In this document: in pieces, positions 8,379 to 15,205 of the stretch
Layout of the letters: every line of letters begins with the position of its first letter
Position numbering within the stretch: the first letter of the stretch is position 1
Assembly: GCA_020024255.1 (NCBI GenBank)
Contig: JAHHTX010000003.1
Location: forward strand, 1 to 44,641
Source: Anaerotignum sp.
GTDB taxonomy: Bacteria; Bacillota; Clostridia; Lachnospirales; Anaerotignaceae
Length of the DNA: 44,641 nucleotides
Reading direction: 5' to 3'
Position numbers and translations under genes: made by a program
The notes under the pieces: generated by a model
What the model was told of the DNA's origin: nothing
What the model saw: the letters and a program-made list of their open reading frames with translations, nothing else
The model's database searches: none

Positions 8379-9167
8379 CTAAACATACAAACCTATTTCT
8401 AATCCGATTCTATCTTTCTTTGTTCTTCCGCCGATTTCCAGTACACGAAATCTGCCATATCCCCTGACAGATACCACATCTCCCTCTTTCAGCAAAAAAG
8501 ATGGATTGGTAATGGTATTCCAATTAACATTGGCTTTTTCCCCTGCAATAAGCCCTTGCATATTTCCACGAGATACATGCAAGGCACCGCCTGCAACTGC
8601 ATCTAAACGCAGAGAGGCTACTGTCATACGGTGTGTTTCCAAATTTCTTTGCACTTCTACTGCACGAAGCGGAATCTCCTCCACAGTCACAGGTGTTTTC
8701 GACACCCTTTCAAGATTTGTCATAATATAAGAAGCAATTTCCTTTTCCACAAAGCAAACCGTCTCTTTTTCGGAAACCAAAATGTCCCCCACCTTGCTCC
8801 GGTCTATGCCCAGTCCCAAAATAGAACCCAGATAATCCCGATGGTTAAGGTCTTTCTGTCCGAATTTCTGATTCTTTGTCACACGAAGTGCTGCAATAGG
8901 AAAATCCTCTTCTGTAAAAGACAAATACGAAGGGGCAAAACCCAGCATCCTACGTTCTGCATCTTCTGTACCGCCAAATGCCAATACCTGCATATCCGTT
9001 TCGTGCTGTAATTTTTCTAAAAACCTGCCGCTTTTTGCTGCATCCAAAAAATCCGTAAACGCATATGTATGGCGTTTATCAGAAAAAGCAGCCTGATCCA
9101 GCACTTTCGCAAACAAAAGTCTTTCCTCAGGCTGCGTCATCCCTTGCAATAATGCTTTTTTATTCAT
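8379..9167 (-). CDS. ylmH: YlmH-type S4-domain RNA-binding protein
   Basis: A 262-residue protein of the YlmH family with a C-terminal S4 domain at about residues 180-245 (LRLDAVAGGALHVSR ... LLKEGDVVSVRGYGRF). The N-terminal two thirds are the YlmH-specific region (YLSFTEEDFPIAALRV ... LNHRDYLGSILGLGIDRSKVGDI). B. subtilis YlmH is linked to ribosome quality control and translation rescue. The gene sits between yggT and divIVA, its usual place. Identity as YlmH is firm; cellular role here is inferred from the family. Confidence 0.93.
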   Translation of the reverse strand: MNKKALLQGMTQPEERLLFAKVLDQAAFSDKRHTYAFTDFLDAAKSGRFLEKLQHETDMQVLAFGGTEDAERRMLGFAPSYLSFTEEDFPIAALRVTKNQKFGQKDLNHRDYLGSILGLGIDRSKVGDILVSEKETVCFVEKEIASYIMTNLERVSKTPVTVEEIPLRAVEVQRNLETHRMTVASLRLDAVAGGALHVSRGNMQGLIAGEKANVNWNTITNPSFLLKEGDVVSVRGYGRFRVLEIGGRTKKDRIGLEIGLYV

Positions 9168-9188
9168 TTGTCACCACTTTCTCTTGCC

Positions 9189-9485
9189 TTATACGGGCAA
9201 AAGGATAACCAAACCGTTTAAAAGTTGTGCTGCAAGGCCCATCAGAATCAGTGCAATGATAGGAGAAAAATCCAACATCATGCCTCCTCCCAAAGGAGAC
9301 TTGTCCAACATTCTTCTGCAAGGCCCTAAAATTGGCTCCGTTACTTGATGAATAAATCTTCCGATTGGATTATCATGTCCGATAATGGGTATCCATGATA
9401 ACATAATCCGAATAAAAATCATCAACTCTAAAAAAGAGAAAAAATAATGTATTCCTTTTCCCAATAAAATTTGTATTGTGCTCAA
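9189..9485 (-). CDS. YggT family membrane protein
   Basis: A 98-residue YggT/YlmG-type membrane protein with two hydrophobic segments (about residues 10-33 and 70-95). Between them is the family signature MLSWIPIIGHDNPIGRFIHQVTEPILGPCRRML. The start is TTG at 9485, set by AGGAAGG upstream; no ATG fits. Bacterial YggT proteins are of uncertain function, and plastid relatives affect membrane or nucleoid organisation. Position between sepF and ylmH is the conserved arrangement. Confidence 0.9.
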   Translation of the reverse strand: MSTIQILLGKGIHYFFSFLELMIFIRIMLSWIPIIGHDNPIGRFIHQVTEPILGPCRRMLDKSPLGGGMMLDFSPIIALILMGLAAQLLNGLVILLPV

Positions 9486-9500
9486 ATTATACTTCCTTCC

Positions 9501-10025
9501 TTATCGCCCATTGCTCATCCAAGGCAGAATTACAGCTTTTGTTTTCAATTCCTCTTTCAAATCTCCACTGATATCCACATTTTCAGGTGCAATAACAAAA
9601 ATATTGTTTGCAACACGCTGAATGGAGCCTTCCAAAGCATAACAAGTTCCGCTGAGGAAGTCCATGATTCTCTGTGCAACAGGAAATTCCACTTTTTCCA
9701 AATTCACAACAACAGGTTTTTTCGTTTTAATTTGGTCACAGATTTCCTGTGCATCTTCATAACGCTCAGGCTTGATAATCACAACCTGCATCTGTACGTT
9801 TGTGTTGATGCTGTATACTTGCGGATTGCTTCTGGCTCCTGATTTTCTAGGCATCGGCGGCACTGTATATTCTTTTTCACGAGGAACCTCACGCAAATTG
9901 CCATAACCACCGTTTACTGCTTCTTTTTCGTGTGTTTCATATTCATACTCATCTTCGTAATAATCCTCGTCATCTTCATATTCACCAAACATTAAGTTTT
10001 TCATCTTTTCAAAAATCTTAGCCAC
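9501..10025 (-). CDS. sepF: Cell division protein SepF
   Basis: SepF tethers FtsZ to the membrane and bundles it at the septum. At 174 residues it has an N-terminal amphipathic membrane anchor (AKIFEKMKNLMFG), an acidic tyrosine-rich linker (EDDEDYYEDEYEYE), and the globular SepF core at about residues 75-165 (VVIIKPERYEDAQEICDQI ... PVVVNLEKV ... RIMDFLSGTCYALEG ... FVIAPENVDI). The start is GTG at 10025 behind GGGAGGAT. It is 29 bases downstream of yggS. Clear family member. Confidence 0.95.
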   Translation of the reverse strand: MAKIFEKMKNLMFGEYEDDEDYYEDEYEYETHEKEAVNGGYGNLREVPREKEYTVPPMPRKSGARSNPQVYSINTNVQMQVVIIKPERYEDAQEICDQIKTKKPVVVNLEKVEFPVAQRIMDFLSGTCYALEGSIQRVANNIFVIAPENVDISGDLKEELKTKAVILPWMSNGR

Positions 10026-10054
10026 TTTTCCATCCTCCCAAATTTTTCTGTATA

Positions 10055-10759
10055 TCAGCCTTTATGTGGATAATTCCTTTCTCCAAAAATACCTGTACCT
10101 ACTCGTACAATTGTCGCCCCCTCTTCTATTGCAATTTCATAATCGTTGGTCATCCCCATAGACAATTCGTCCATATGTATATTATGAATTTTTTTGTTGT
10201 TCATGTCAACCAGTAATTCTCGCATTTTTCGGAAATACACGCGGTTTTCTTCGGGGTTTTCGACAAAAGGTGCTACTGTCATCAACCCTTTTACCTGTAT
10301 ATTTTCCAATTTAGATAATGCCAAAAGTAATGCTTCTGTATCTTCCGGTTTTACACCAAACTTGCTTTCCTCCTCTGCCATGTTGACTTCTACAAGAACC
10401 GGCATCACAATATTCTTTGCCGCTGCACGCTTATTGATTTCCTCAGCAAGATGCAGACTGTCTACAGAATGAATCATATCCACTTTATCTATGATGTATT
10501 TTACCTTATTTGTCTGTAAATGTCCAATCAAATGCCAGTGAATTCCTTCTCCCATAGGCTCATACTTATCCATGATTTCCTGCACCTTATTTTCTCCCAA
10601 AGAAGTCAAACCACAAGCAGTTGCTTCCCGAATTATTTCTACAGGCTTTGTTTTACTTACCGCAAGAAGAAGAATATCCTCTCTTTTTCTGCCGCTTTTT
10701 TCTGCTGCTTCTTTCACTTTTGCTTCTACTGCCTGAATATTATCTTGTATTGTTTGCAT
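10055..10759 (-). CDS. YggS/PROSC family PLP homeostasis protein
   Basis: Pyridoxal-phosphate-binding protein of the YggS (YlmE) family, which buffers PLP and affects amino acid and keto acid balance. The PLP lysine lies in LLAVSKTKP. Other hallmarks are GENKVQEI, WHLIGHLQTNK, VLVEVNMAEEESKFG, GLMTVAPF, LSMGMTNDYEIAIEEGATIVRVGTGIFG. The frame is open to an ATG at 10798, but the ATG at 10759 was chosen because the AAAGGAG lies between the two and the shorter N-terminus matches relatives. It follows the HlyD-like gene by about 50 bases and precedes sepF. Confidence 0.92.
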   Translation of the reverse strand: MQTIQDNIQAVEAKVKEAAEKSGRKREDILLLAVSKTKPVEIIREATACGLTSLGENKVQEIMDKYEPMGEGIHWHLIGHLQTNKVKYIIDKVDMIHSVDSLHLAEEINKRAAAKNIVMPVLVEVNMAEEESKFGVKPEDTEALLLALSKLENIQVKGLMTVAPFVENPEENRVYFRKMRELLVDMNNKKIHNIHMDELSMGMTNDYEIAIEEGATIVRVGTGIFGERNYPHKG

Positions 10760-10812
10760 AATTTCCGATACACTCCTTTCGCTTTTCGTATTCACCATAT
10801 TTTATATACTTG

Positions 10813-12468
10813 TCAATAAATTGATTGTCCCTCCTGAATATTTTTTGCATCAGATATAATAGAGTCATAGGCTTGCAATCCATAGTTTCCATCGGATTTT
10901 ACAATAGCGTATTCCTGATTCTGCTCCAATACTTTGACTGCAACAAATTTTGCAAGGGAACTGTTTGCCACATATACACCCATAGAGGAACTTTTTTCGG
11001 AAACAGTATACTGCTTTGCATCTTCCCCTGTTCCAAGCATAATCACGTCCCCCTCTTTCAAAGTTTCTTCTCCACTGCTGCCATCAGAAAGATAAGCATA
11101 TTCCTCATTACTGCTGATAAGTGTAACCGGCATAAATTTAGCATTTCCGCCGTTTACCAGAAGTACGCCCTTGCTCCCTCTGCTTTCCGTAATACATTGT
11201 GCAGGAATTTTCAACATGGATTTCTCTACAAGTGCATTGGTTGGCACCTTGAGTCCCTGCACCGCATTATTGTCCAAACGGAATGTAAGCAAACGTTTGT
11301 GCATAAAATCTTCCATATGCTGAAAACAAGAAAGCACAACCTTGCTTGTTTTTTCACCTTTTTCTATAGACTCTATCGTTACCGTTGCAGGAAGAGAAGC
11401 ATCTTCTGTCACAAAATGTACCTTTTTACGTTTATCTTCTTCCCAATCCTTGATGGTTTTCGTTGGCAATTCCGCCACCAAAAACCATTCGTTGCTTTTC
11501 ACAATTCGGAAAAGCGGGTCACCTTTTGCAACATCTTTTTCCTTTGAAATTGGCAACATGTTTTCATCTCCACCGATTTGACTGGTAGAAATTTCTTTCC
11601 GCTTCTCTTTTGTGAGCTTTTCTTCCAATCCATCATAGCTGAATGCTAAAGTACCACTTTCGGGTGCTTGCATATCGCTCATGTTTTGAGAAAGCTGTTT
11701 TTGATATGTATTTTTTTCCTCGTTAAGCTGAGAAAAACTCTCTACATTTTCCGACAGCCATATTTCATTTCTTTGGCGGATATATCCATCTAGCTGTCCA
11801 CGCATGGCATAAAGGTATGTGGTACTGTTTGACATGGATTTTCCTGCAAATGCCTCCACCGTACTATACATATTTTGTTCCAATCTGTCAATGTCCTCTG
11901 CAAACATGGATAAATCCCTGCGTGCCTTCTGACTTTCCAGAATATTGGCATCTATATTTTCCAGTTTATCCTCTAGCTTATCTGTAGAATCCGTATCTTT
12001 TACATGGCAAACAATCGCCGATTTTTTCACACTGTCCCCTTCTGCATATTCATAAAAAGGGGTTCCGGTACGATTGGCTTTGACCACAACCTCATCTCTG
12101 ACAATCAGTGCCTTATAGCTTTCCGGTGTACCAATGCTTCCCAAAGTTACGGTTTCTACATTTATTTCATCTTTCTTTAAAGTCATAGAAGCAACCTGTC
12201 CCACCAGATAAAGCCCTACAACAAGAAATACAAAGAACGGTAAAACTCTGCCTGCAATTTTATTTTCCCGTCTTTTTCTGGATACGGCTTGTTTAGAAGA
12301 TATCTTTTTTCTTCGTTTTTCAATCGGTCGTTCCCTTGTAGGATATGGATTTTGGGGCGGCGGCATTTTCCGCCTTGGTCTGCCCTTTGTCGCAGACTGC
12401 GGACGCCTTTGCGGTGGTACCGATTTTCTATGTTGTCTTTTTTTATTTCCCGAGGAGCCTTTTGACAT
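10813..12468 (-). CDS. HlyD-like membrane fusion/adaptor protein heading the division cluster
   Basis: A 551-residue protein. Residues 1-70 are a very basic, proline-rich cytoplasmic tail (clusters such as KRRKK and RKRR). One membrane segment follows at about 72-94, then a large extracytoplasmic part. That part has a coiled coil (about 160-260) between biotinyl-lipoyl-like halves (KANRTGTPFYEYAEGDSVKK early; APESGTLAFSYDGL later) and ends in beta-rich domains, the layout of HlyD/RND-type adaptors. No ABC transporter or outer-membrane partner is adjacent. It is the first gene of the yggS-sepF-divIVA series and starts behind AAGGAGG. Function is unknown; a cell-envelope role linked to division is inferred only from position. 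Confidence 0.75.
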   Translation of the reverse strand: MSKGSSGNKKRQHRKSVPPQRRPQSATKGRPRRKMPPPQNPYPTRERPIEKRRKKISSKQAVSRKRRENKIAGRVLPFFVFLVVGLYLVGQVASMTLKKDEINVETVTLGSIGTPESYKALIVRDEVVVKANRTGTPFYEYAEGDSVKKSAIVCHVKDTDSTDKLEDKLENIDANILESQKARRDLSMFAEDIDRLEQNMYSTVEAFAGKSMSNSTTYLYAMRGQLDGYIRQRNEIWLSENVESFSQLNEEKNTYQKQLSQNMSDMQAPESGTLAFSYDGLEEKLTKEKRKEISTSQIGGDENMLPISKEKDVAKGDPLFRIVKSNEWFLVAELPTKTIKDWEEDKRKKVHFVTEDASLPATVTIESIEKGEKTSKVVLSCFQHMEDFMHKRLLTFRLDNNAVQGLKVPTNALVEKSMLKIPAQCITESRGSKGVLLVNGGNAKFMPVTLISSNEEYAYLSDGSSGEETLKEGDVIMLGTGEDAKQYTVSEKSSSMGVYVANSSLAKFVAVKVLEQNQEYAIVKSDGNYGLQAYDSIISDAKNIQEGQSIY

Positions 12469-12512
12469 GAGAATCCTCCTTAATGCTACTTAATTTATAT
12501 TCATATTTTTTC

Positions 12513-12541
12513 ATTATAGTACAAATCCTTCTTATGGTAAA
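12513..12541 (-). promoter_or_regulatory. Putative promoter for the hlyD-like/division cluster
   Basis: On the minus strand a perfect TATAAT (12513-12518) has a weak TTACCA (12536-12541) 17 bases upstream, about 45 bases before the start codon at 12468. The -35 match is poor, so this is a moderate call. The rest of the 12469-12801 gap shows AT-rich sequence and the PadR promoter and nothing else I could support. Confidence 0.45.
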
Positions 12542-12738
12542 TAGTATATTGCATTTTTTCCTGTATGTTTATGCAAAAATCATTATTTTTTCCAAAAGCA
12601 GACAAAGAAAAAAAGAAATACACAAATTCAGGCAATTCTTTGCAAAAAGTCTGCATTGCCACACTTTTTTTATCTATTCGACCGAAACCTGAAAAAATAG
12701 AGTCTATGCTCAATATGATACTTTTTCTTTTTATTCTG

Positions 12739-12782
12739 TTGACTAATATCGATAGTCGATATATTATATAGATAATCGATAT
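12739..12782 (+). promoter_or_regulatory. padR promoter with two palindromic operators
   Basis: TTGACT (12739-12744), a 17-base spacer and TATTAT (12762-12767) form a sigma-A-type promoter. Two 17-bp palindromes overlap it: ATATCGA-TAG-TCGATAT (12746-12762, perfect) and ATATAGA-TAA-TCGATAT (12766-12782, one mismatch). Their centres are 20 bp apart, two helical turns, so two dimers would bind the same DNA face over the spacer and the -10/start region. This is the expected layout for autorepression by the PadR protein encoded just downstream. Confidence 0.75.
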
Positions 12783-12801
12783 ATAAAAGGAGGTCTGTTT
12801 T

Positions 12802-13158
12802 ATGCATATAGACAAAACACTATTGGCAGGCAGTTCTGCCACACTGATTTTAAAATTATTGGAGGAACAAGATATGTATGGCTACCTTATCATTGAAGAA
12901 CTGGCAAAGCGTTCCAACCACACCTTTCAATTTAAAGCAGGAACGCTCTACCCTCTCTTGCACGGATTGGAAAAAAAGGGGCTTGTGCAGTCCTACGAAA
13001 AACAGACAGATACAAGCCGTATCCGCAAATACTATCACATTACCCCAAAAGGAAAAAAGACATTGCAGGAAAAAGAACAGGAATGGAAAGTGTATACTTC
13101 TGCTGTAAACCATATTTTGGAAGGAGGCATCTGCAGTGAAATATACGGAGCAATTTGA
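12802..13158 (+). CDS. PadR family transcriptional regulator
   Basis: A 118-residue winged-helix regulator of the short PadR type (PadR_s2). The N-terminal wHTH reads ILKLLEEQDMYGYLIIEELAKRS ... FKAGTLYPLLHGLEKKGLV, followed by the wing (TSRIRKYYHITPKGKKTL) and a C-terminal dimerisation helix. The ATG follows AAAGGAGG. It overlaps the next gene by 23 bases, so the pair is an operon in which PadR likely represses itself and the downstream membrane protein through the palindromes over the promoter. The inducing signal is unknown; family members often respond to envelope-active compounds or small phenolics. Confidence 0.92.
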   Translation: MHIDKTLLAGSSATLILKLLEEQDMYGYLIIEELAKRSNHTFQFKAGTLYPLLHGLEKKGLVQSYEKQTDTSRIRKYYHITPKGKKTLQEKEQEWKVYTSAVNHILEGGICSEIYGAI

Positions 13159-14539
13159 AACCTATACCAAAAAAGTCTGCGAACAGATACGTTGGAAAAA
13201 AGCACGTCCCATTGTGGCACAAGAAATTCTTGACCACTTGGAAGACCAAAAAGAGGCGTATCTTTCAAGCGGAGACTCCGAAAGCCTTGCTGAAGAAAAG
13301 GCACTGCACATGATGGGCGACCCTATTGCCATTGGTCTGGAACTGGACAACACCCACCGCCCCAAACCCCAATGGTTGCTGCTAATTTTGACAGGCGTAC
13401 TTTTACTCATGGGTGTGTTTTCTCGATTCTATCTTGGATCACTTATTGGAAATTCCCCGTATGCGTTGTCCCCAACATCAAAAGAAATGGTACTGCTTTT
13501 GACTTTTTTCGCCTTTGTGCTTTGTATTGGTGGTTATTTTTTAGATTTTTCCTTCTTTGGAAAGTGCCCCCTTGTACTGCCCAGTCTATTGCTGTTTTTT
13601 CTTTGTATTTTGTGCTTATTTGGTTCTACAGAGTTAACGGGTATTCAAAAATGGATTTCCATAGGTATATTTTCCATAGACCCTATATCTGTTTCTCTTT
13701 TTGCCCCGCTCAGTTATTGTGGTCTGCTTTATTATTTTCGGAAATATAATGAAATGGGACTTCTTGCCTCTATTGGCATTGCTGCCATATTTTGTGTTCT
13801 GTTTCTTTATATCGGTTCTATGCCTGCCTGTGCTTTATTTTTCTTTGCAGGTAGTATTTTGACCATATCTACTGTTCATTGGGGGTGGTTTGGAGAAAGA
13901 AGAAAATTTCTTTTTTGCTTCATAACCATAATTGCGTTGATTGCGATACCAACCTTTATTTTTCTTTCCCGTTATCAACTGCTTTACTTAAGTCGCCGTT
14001 TTATTACAACTTTCCACCCTAAAACCGACCTGCAAAATGCCGGTTTTCAGCCTTACTTCTTGCAGGAAATGTGGAGAAATGCAGGACTTTTTGGTGCAAA
14101 AGCACCTATTCGATTCCCCGACGAAATTGGTTCCCATGTGTCAGATAGACTTCTTACATTTTATCAGACACGTTCTGACTATACCTTGGCTTCCATGTCC
14201 TACCAAAAGGGAAAATTGTTTTTTTTCCTGTTTCTTTCTTTGTTTCTTGGATTTCTTGTCTTTGGATTTTATAAAGCCATAAAACAGAAAAGCACCTTTG
14301 GAAAATCTGTTGCTTTTGCAATTCTGATCACATTTGGTTTTGCAGGGTTTTTCAGCATATTGGCAAATTTAGGATTTCCTTTAATGGCATCTATGCCTCT
14401 GCCCTTTCTGCAAGAAAGCCGTTCTGCCTCATTATGTTATATGACACTTGCAGGAATTTTGCTTTCTGTTTTTCGGACAGGCAGTGTATTTCGAGATTCC
14501 TCCATTCCTTCCCAAAATAAAGCTCCTTTTGTACAATAG
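13136..14539 (+). CDS. HAAS domain-SEDS (FtsW/RodA-like) membrane protein
   Basis: A 467-residue protein. Residues ~8-75 resemble the HAAS/permease-prefix domain that accompanies PadR regulators (ARPIVAQEILDHLEDQKEAY ... EKALHMMGDP). About ten hydrophobic segments follow, with FtsW/RodA-like features: GIFSIDPISVSLFAPL, HWGWFGERRKF, and a large loop ending RSDYTLASMSYQKG (344-359), which aligns with the SEDS catalytic-loop segment (T/S)DFIFA...E.G and keeps Asp348. SEDS proteins polymerise lipid II glycan strands. The family motifs are degenerate, so polymerase activity is uncertain. The start is GTG at 13136 behind GGAAGGAGG. Co-regulation with PadR suggests a conditional envelope role. Confidence 0.7.
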   Translation: MKYTEQFETYTKKVCEQIRWKKARPIVAQEILDHLEDQKEAYLSSGDSESLAEEKALHMMGDPIAIGLELDNTHRPKPQWLLLILTGVLLLMGVFSRFYLGSLIGNSPYALSPTSKEMVLLLTFFAFVLCIGGYFLDFSFFGKCPLVLPSLLLFFLCILCLFGSTELTGIQKWISIGIFSIDPISVSLFAPLSYCGLLYYFRKYNEMGLLASIGIAAIFCVLFLYIGSMPACALFFFAGSILTISTVHWGWFGERRKFLFCFITIIALIAIPTFIFLSRYQLLYLSRRFITTFHPKTDLQNAGFQPYFLQEMWRNAGLFGAKAPIRFPDEIGSHVSDRLLTFYQTRSDYTLASMSYQKGKLFFFLFLSLFLGFLVFGFYKAIKQKSTFGKSVAFAILITFGFAGFFSILANLGFPLMASMPLPFLQESRSASLCYMTLAGILLSVFRTGSVFRDSSIPSQNKAPFVQ

Positions 14540-14603
14540 GATAATGGAAAACTGATCATCTCTTTTCGCCATAAGTTATAATGTATAAATTAGGAAAAAC
14601 CCC

Positions 14604-14633
14604 TTGACTTCTTTTGACTGCACAACATATAAT
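14604..14633 (+). promoter_or_regulatory. Promoter of the yjfB-like gene
   Basis: TTGACT (14604-14609), an 18-base spacer and a perfect TATAAT (14628-14633) lie 59 bases before the start codon. It looks like a sigma-A promoter; no flagellar sigma-D type consensus was seen. Confidence 0.65.
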
Positions 14634-14691
14634 CAATTTAATACCAGATAACCATTATGTGGTATCATATTTCAAGGAAGGAGGAGTTTAT

Positions 14692-14853
14692 ATGGATATT
14701 GCAGCTATGAGCATGAGTATGCACTCAGCACAACTGATGCAGAATGTCAGCCTTTCTGTTACAAAGAATGCTATGGAAACACAGGAAGTGGCAATGCAGG
14801 GTTTATTGGAAATGCTTCCTCCCAGCAATCACATCATTGATGTATTGGCGTAA
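14692..14853 (+). CDS. YjfB-like putative motility protein
   Basis: A 53-residue protein, MDIAAMSMSMHSAQLMQNVS... , matching the small YjfB motility family: a short amphipathic protein with a MDIAxMSM start and a VSxSVxKxAMxxxE core. The ATG at 14692 is set by AAGGAGGAG seven bases upstream; the frame is open further 5' but without a ribosome site. It is a single-gene unit. In Bacillus relatives the gene is expressed with motility genes, but the biochemical role is not known. Two hairpins of the same sequence flank the repeat element that follows. Confidence 0.85.
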   Translation: MDIAAMSMSMHSAQLMQNVSLSVTKNAMETQEVAMQGLLEMLPPSNHIIDVLA

Positions 14854-14866
14854 CCGTCTAAAGAAG

Positions 14867-14887
14867 GACTGTCCAAAACGGACAGTC
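14867..14887 (+). repeat. Hairpin copy 1, direct repeat flanking the structured element
   Basis: GACTGTCC-AAAAC-GGACAGTC forms a perfect 8-bp stem. The same hairpin recurs at 15120-15140 with two changes and is followed there by a T run. Here it is followed by TGAGGG, so it is not a terminator on its own. The pair looks like a target duplication around an inserted element. Confidence 0.75.
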
Positions 14888-15119
14888 TGAGGGTGGCGAC
14901 AATGTCGCCCCCCTTCGTCAAAGCCTTATTTCATGCAAGGCTTTGACGAGCAGACAAAAGGATAAAGCAGAAGTTCCCATGGCAAAAAAGCCTTGCAACT
15001 TCTGCTTTTCTTCGTGGGAAGTGAATTCCCACTGCGGATTCCATTTGGGAAACCCTTCGTTTCCCAACCCCTTCCGCATTTTCGAAAAGGAGATAAAAAC
15101 TACTTTTTCTACACCCTCT
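14888..15119 (+). repeat. Structured dispersed repeat, copy 1
   Basis: A non-coding element whose core (about 14916-15110) recurs in inverted orientation at 34489-34682. It contains a 10-bp hairpin CGTCAAAGCC/GGCTTTGACG (14916-14948), a long hairpin with AAAGCAGAAGTT arms (14963-15008), a GGGAA/TTCCC hairpin around 15016-15030, and a shared tail ending CTTTTTCT. Arms are conserved between copies while loops vary, so RNA or DNA structure appears to be selected. It occupies the whole gap between convergent yjfB-like and pflB genes. No protein is encoded. Confidence 0.85.
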
Positions 15120-15146
15120 GACTATCCAAATCGGACAGTCTTTTTT
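15120..15146 (+). terminator. Intrinsic terminator after the repeat element
   Basis: GACTATCC-AAATC-GGACAGTC stem (one G-U/A-C type mismatch) followed by TTTTTT. It would end plus-strand transcription from the yjfB-like gene, although it lies 270 bases past its stop because of the intervening element. Confidence 0.7.
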
Positions 15147-15205
15147 AATTTCCCAAAATAAAAACCGCAGGGATACAATCCCAACGGTCTTTATTCTGCC
15201 AAATG

